Notes under the pieces: generated by a model
What the model was told of the DNA's origin: nothing
What the model saw: the letters and a program-made list of their open reading frames with translations, nothing else
Database searches by the model: none
Part shown: positions 4,991-7,843 of the stretch, in pieces
Position numbering within the stretch: position 1 is the stretch's first letter
Layout of the letters: every line of letters starts with the position of its first letter
From: an uncultured Thermoleophilia bacterium
Lineage (GTDB): Bacteria; Actinomycetota; Thermoleophilia; UBA2241
Direction: 5' to 3'
Assembly: GCA_903912585.1 (NCBI GenBank)
Contig: CAIWHY010000448.1
Location: 1-7,843, forward strand
Length of the DNA stretch: 7,843 bases
Made by a program: the position numbers and the translations under genes

Positions 4991-5001
4991 CGTCTCCGGC
5001 G

Positions 5002-5022
5002 CCCGGCGCCAGCAGCGCCGGG
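5002..5022 (-). terminator. 8-bp GC hairpin directly after the ileS stop
   Basis: Read on the minus strand, CCCGGCGC and GCGCCGGG form a perfect 8-bp stem with a 5-nt loop, starting at the base after the ileS TGA (5025-5023). No T tract follows, and the methyltransferase ribosome site begins 12 nt later. It may act as a partial terminator, an mRNA processing or stability element, or an inert stem between the two genes. Confidence 0.4.
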
Positions 5023-7843
5023 TCAGCCGTAGGTGACGGTGAACAAGGTCCCGGTCACGGTGAGCCCGATGCCGAGCTCCCGGCCCTCAACGCGCGCCGT
5101 CTCCTGGTGATCTCCGTCGGCCGCGCCCAGCACCAGCTCGCTGGACAGCGTCTCCGCCTTGATAGTGCCCTCATAGTGGTCCACGGCCGGCGCCAGCTCA
5201 ACCGGCACCGTCAGCGCGAGCCTGATGGTGTCTTCTATACGAAGGTCGGCATTCTTGCGCGCGAGCTGAACGGCGTGCACGATCTCGCGCGCCACGCCCT
5301 CCTCGCGCAGAGCGTCGTCGACGGCGGTCTTGAGCGCCACGACGCGGCCCGCCTCGCTCTCCACCTGGTAGCCGTCCGGCGAGCCGGTCTCGACGAGGAG
5401 CTCTTCCTCGGCGAGACGGAGCTCGCCGTCCGCCAGCGCGAAAACGACGGAACCCTCGGCCTTGAGCTCGGCGACGAGCGCGGCGGCGTCGGACTCCTTG
5501 AGCGCCGCCTGCAGCGCGCCGAGCCGCTTGCCGAGCTTGGGCCCGAGCAGACGCAGGTTGGGCTTGACGGTGTAGGCGACGAGCTCGCCGCCGTCGGCGA
5601 CCACGCGCAGTTCCTTGACGTTGAGCTCGTCGCGGACCACGTCGCGCAGGCGCTCGACGGCGCGCGCCTCGGCGTCGGGCAGGGCGACGACGACCTCGGC
5701 GAGCGGCTGCCGCGTCTTGACGGCGGCCACGTTGCGCGCCGCGCGGCCCATCTCGACGACGCGCCGCGCCGCCGCCATGTCGAAGGAGACGCCGGCGTCG
5801 ATGGCCGCCTCGTCGGCGCCCGGCCAGGCGCACAGGTGCACGCTCTCGGGCGCCGCGGGGTCGGCCGAGCGCACGAGGTTCTGGTACAGCTCCTCGGCGA
5901 TGAACGGCGTGAACGGGGCCAGCAGCTTGGCCACCGTGACCAGCGCCTCGTGCAGCGTGTGATAGGCGGCCAGCTTGTCGCTGTCGCTCTCGCTCTTCCA
6001 GAAGCGGCGGCGGCTGCGGCGCACGTACCAGTTGCTGAGCTCGTCGACGAACTCCTGGATGGCGCGGCAGGTGCCGGTGGCGTCGTAGGCCTCGAGCCCG
6101 TCGGTGACGGTCTGGACGAGCGTGTTGAGCTCGCCGACGAGCCAGCGGTCGAGCAGCGGGCGCTCCTCGAGCGGTACGCCGTCGGCCGTCGGATCGAAGC
6201 GGTCGATGTTGGCGTACACGGTGAAGAAGCTGTACGTGTTCCAGAGCGTGAGCAGGAACTTGCGCACGACCTCGTCGACCATGTCGGCGCTGAAGCGGCG
6301 CGGGCTCCACGGCTGCTGGCTCGAGAACATGAACCAGCGGAAGGCGTCGGCGCCCTGGTTGTCGAGGATGTCGTCCGGGTGCACGACGTTGCCCATGCTC
6401 TTGCTCATCTTCTGGCCGTCGCCGTCGAGGATGTGGCCGAGGCAGAGCACGCGCTTGTAGGAGCTGCGGCCCTCGACGAGCGTGGCCACCGCGAGCAGGC
6501 TGTAGAACCAGCCGCGCGTCTGGTCGATGGCCTCGGCGATGAAGTCGGCCGGGAAGCGCTCGCGGAACTTGTCCTCGTTCTCGAACGGGTAGTGCCACTG
6601 CGCGAACGGCATCGCGCCCGAGTCGAACCAGGCGTCGATGACCTCGGGCGCGCGGCGCATCTCGCCGCCGCACTCGGTACAGGTGAGGGTGATGTCGTCG
6701 ACGTAGGGCCGGTGGAGTTCCAGATCCTCTGGAACCGGACCGGCCGCGCGCTCGCGCAGCTCCGCGATGGACCCGACGCAGTGCGTGTGCCCCTCGTCGC
6801 AGCGCCAGATCGGGAGCGGCGTGCCCCAGTAACGGTCGCGGCTGAGCGCCCAGTCGACGTTGCCGGCCAGCCACTCGCCGAAGCGCCCGTGCTTGATGTG
6901 CTCGGGGTGCCAGACCACGTCCTCATTGGCCTTGATGAGCTCGTCCTTCATGGCCGTGGTCCTGACGTACCAGGTCGCCTTGGCGTAGTAGAGCAGCGCC
7001 GTGTCGCAGCGCCAGCAGAAGGGGTAGCTGTGCGCGTAGGGCTCGACGCCGAGGAGCAGGCCGCGGGCCTTGAGCTCCTCGGTGATGGCCGGGTCGGCGT
7101 CCTTGACGAACACCCCGGCCCACGGCGTGACCTCGCCGATGAACTTGCCCTCGGCGTCCACGGCGTTGACGATGGGCAGGTCGTTCTCATTGCCGACGCG
7201 CATGTCTTCCTCGCCGAAGGCCGGCGCGATGTGCACGATGCCGGTGCCGTCGGTCGTGGTGACGTAGTCGGCGGCGATGATGAAGTGCGCCCGCTTGTCC
7301 GGCGTCATGAAGTCGAACGGCGGCTCGTAGTCGAGGCCGAGCAGTTCCGCGCCGTGGAACTCGCGCTCCACCGCGGCCTTCTTGCCGAGGACCTTCTCCA
7401 CGAGCTCGCGCGCCAGCACGAAGCGCTCGCCGCGGCTCTCGACGAGCGCGTAGGTGACGTCCGGGTGCACCGCCGCGGCGACGTTGCTGATCAGCGTCCA
7501 CGGCGTCGTCGTCCACACGGCGAGCGAGACGGGCGTGCCCGGCGCGCCGGTCACCAGCGCGGCCGCCTCGGGCTCAAGCGGGAAGCGCACGTAGACCGAG
7601 TCCTCGGTGACGTCCTTGTAGCCTTGCGCCACCTCGTGGCTGCTGATCGCCGTGCCGCAGCGCGGGCAGTAGGGCACGACCTTGAAGCCCTGGTACAGGA
7701 GGTCCTTGTCCCAGATCTGGCGCAGCAGCCACCAGACGGTCTCGATGTACTCGTTGGTGTACGTGTAGTAGGCGTCCTCGAGGTCCACCCAGAAGCCGAT
7801 GCGCTCCGTGAAGCGCTCCCATTCCTCCAGGTAGGCGGTGACG
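5023..7843 (-). CDS. ileS: Isoleucyl-tRNA synthetase, type 2 (5' end cut by window)
   Basis: The enzyme charges tRNA-Ile with isoleucine in the cytoplasm and hydrolyses mischarged valine. The last 939 residues are present; the frame continues to the window edge with TAYLEEWERFTERIGFW before the internal GTG at 7788, so that GTG is not the start. Visible parts are CPRCGTAISSHEVAQGY (near 7620-7670), the editing-domain threonine stretch WTTTPWTLISN (near 7485-7516) and GTGIVHIAPAFGEEDM (near 7200-7250), zinc-type pairs CWRC (7006-7017) and CTEC (6670-6681), VIDAWFDSG, the ATP-binding KMSKS (6397-6411) and a long anticodon-binding C-terminus. The HIGH motif lies outside. PYCPRCGTAISSHE, GADAFRWFM and a C-terminus without the CxxC zinc finger of type 1 enzymes point to the eukaryote-like type 2 class, which in many cases is less sensitive to mupirocin. 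Confidence 0.96.
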   Translation of the reverse strand, partial: VTAYLEEWERFTERIGFWVDLEDAYYTYTNEYIETVWWLLRQIWDKDLLYQGFKVVPYCPRCGTAISSHEVAQGYKDVTEDSVYVRFPLEPEAAALVTGAPGTPVSLAVWTTTPWTLISNVAAAVHPDVTYALVESRGERFVLARELVEKVLGKKAAVEREFHGAELLGLDYEPPFDFMTPDKRAHFIIAADYVTTTDGTGIVHIAPAFGEEDMRVGNENDLPIVNAVDAEGKFIGEVTPWAGVFVKDADPAITEELKARGLLLGVEPYAHSYPFCWRCDTALLYYAKATWYVRTTAMKDELIKANEDVVWHPEHIKHGRFGEWLAGNVDWALSRDRYWGTPLPIWRCDEGHTHCVGSIAELRERAAGPVPEDLELHRPYVDDITLTCTECGGEMRRAPEVIDAWFDSGAMPFAQWHYPFENEDKFRERFPADFIAEAIDQTRGWFYSLLAVATLVEGRSSYKRVLCLGHILDGDGQKMSKSMGNVVHPDDILDNQGADAFRWFMFSSQQPWSPRRFSADMVDEVVRKFLLTLWNTYSFFTVYANIDRFDPTADGVPLEERPLLDRWLVGELNTLVQTVTDGLEAYDATGTCRAIQEFVDELSNWYVRRSRRRFWKSESDSDKLAAYHTLHEALVTVAKLLAPFTPFIAEELYQNLVRSADPAAPESVHLCAWPGADEAAIDAGVSFDMAAARRVVEMGRAARNVAAVKTRQPLAEVVVALPDAEARAVERLRDVVRDELNVKELRVVADGGELVAYTVKPNLRLLGPKLGKRLGALQAALKESDAAALVAELKAEGSVVFALADGELRLAEEELLVETGSPDGYQVESEAGRVVALKTAVDDALREEGVAREIVHAVQLARKNADLRIEDTIRLALTVPVELAPAVDHYEGTIKAETLSSELVLGAADGDHQETARVEGRELGIGLTVTGTLFTVTYG

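Noticed and set aside
5198..6874. 558-residue Arg/Ala-rich minus-strand frame inside ileS
   Set aside because: It is a GC-rich shadow of ileS, whose own frame shows the KMSKS, WFDSG and zinc-pair motifs.

Overview
The window is uniformly GC-rich bacterial chromosome with little intergenic space, GTG and TTG start codons, and Shine-Dalgarno sites of the AGGAGG type. The proteins look like those of a high-GC, Gram-positive-like lineage. Candidates are a deep-branching member of the Actinomycetota such as Thermoleophilia or Coriobacteriia, but this placement rests on protein style only and is a weak inference.

Layout. Plus strand: the 3' end of asd (aspartate-semialdehyde dehydrogenase, lysine/threonine/methionine/cell-wall precursor pathway), then trxB and trxA, which sit 23 nt apart and form a complete NADPH-dependent thioredoxin system. 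A non-coding stretch of about 370 nt follows (1772-2144). It carries a 12-bp tandem repeat array, several inverted repeats and locally more A+T than its surroundings. Next is a Phd/YefM-type antitoxin-like gene (2145-2636) with an unusual C-terminal tail of about 100 residues and no toxin gene beside it. Minus strand, convergent with the antitoxin: ileS (type 2 isoleucyl-tRNA synthetase, 5' end outside the window), a class I SAM-dependent methyltransferase, and a membrane-anchored polysaccharide deacetylase with two Ig-like domains. These three are spaced 44 and 13 nt apart and look like one transcription unit.

How the genes work together. TrxB passes electrons from NADPH through FAD and a CxxC pair to TrxA, which reduces cytoplasmic disulfides. 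IleS is translation housekeeping. The deacetylase is predicted to act on cell-wall or surface glycan outside the membrane; the substrate of the methyltransferase cannot be told. Most of the window is ordinary core genome. The part least explained by known genes is the repeat-rich segment at about 1880-2640, comprising the orphan antitoxin-like gene and its leader. Second in interest is the deacetylase, whose metal-binding Asp in NodB motif 1 is replaced by Gly. I see no tRNA, rRNA, CRISPR array, insertion sequence or clear novel multi-gene system.
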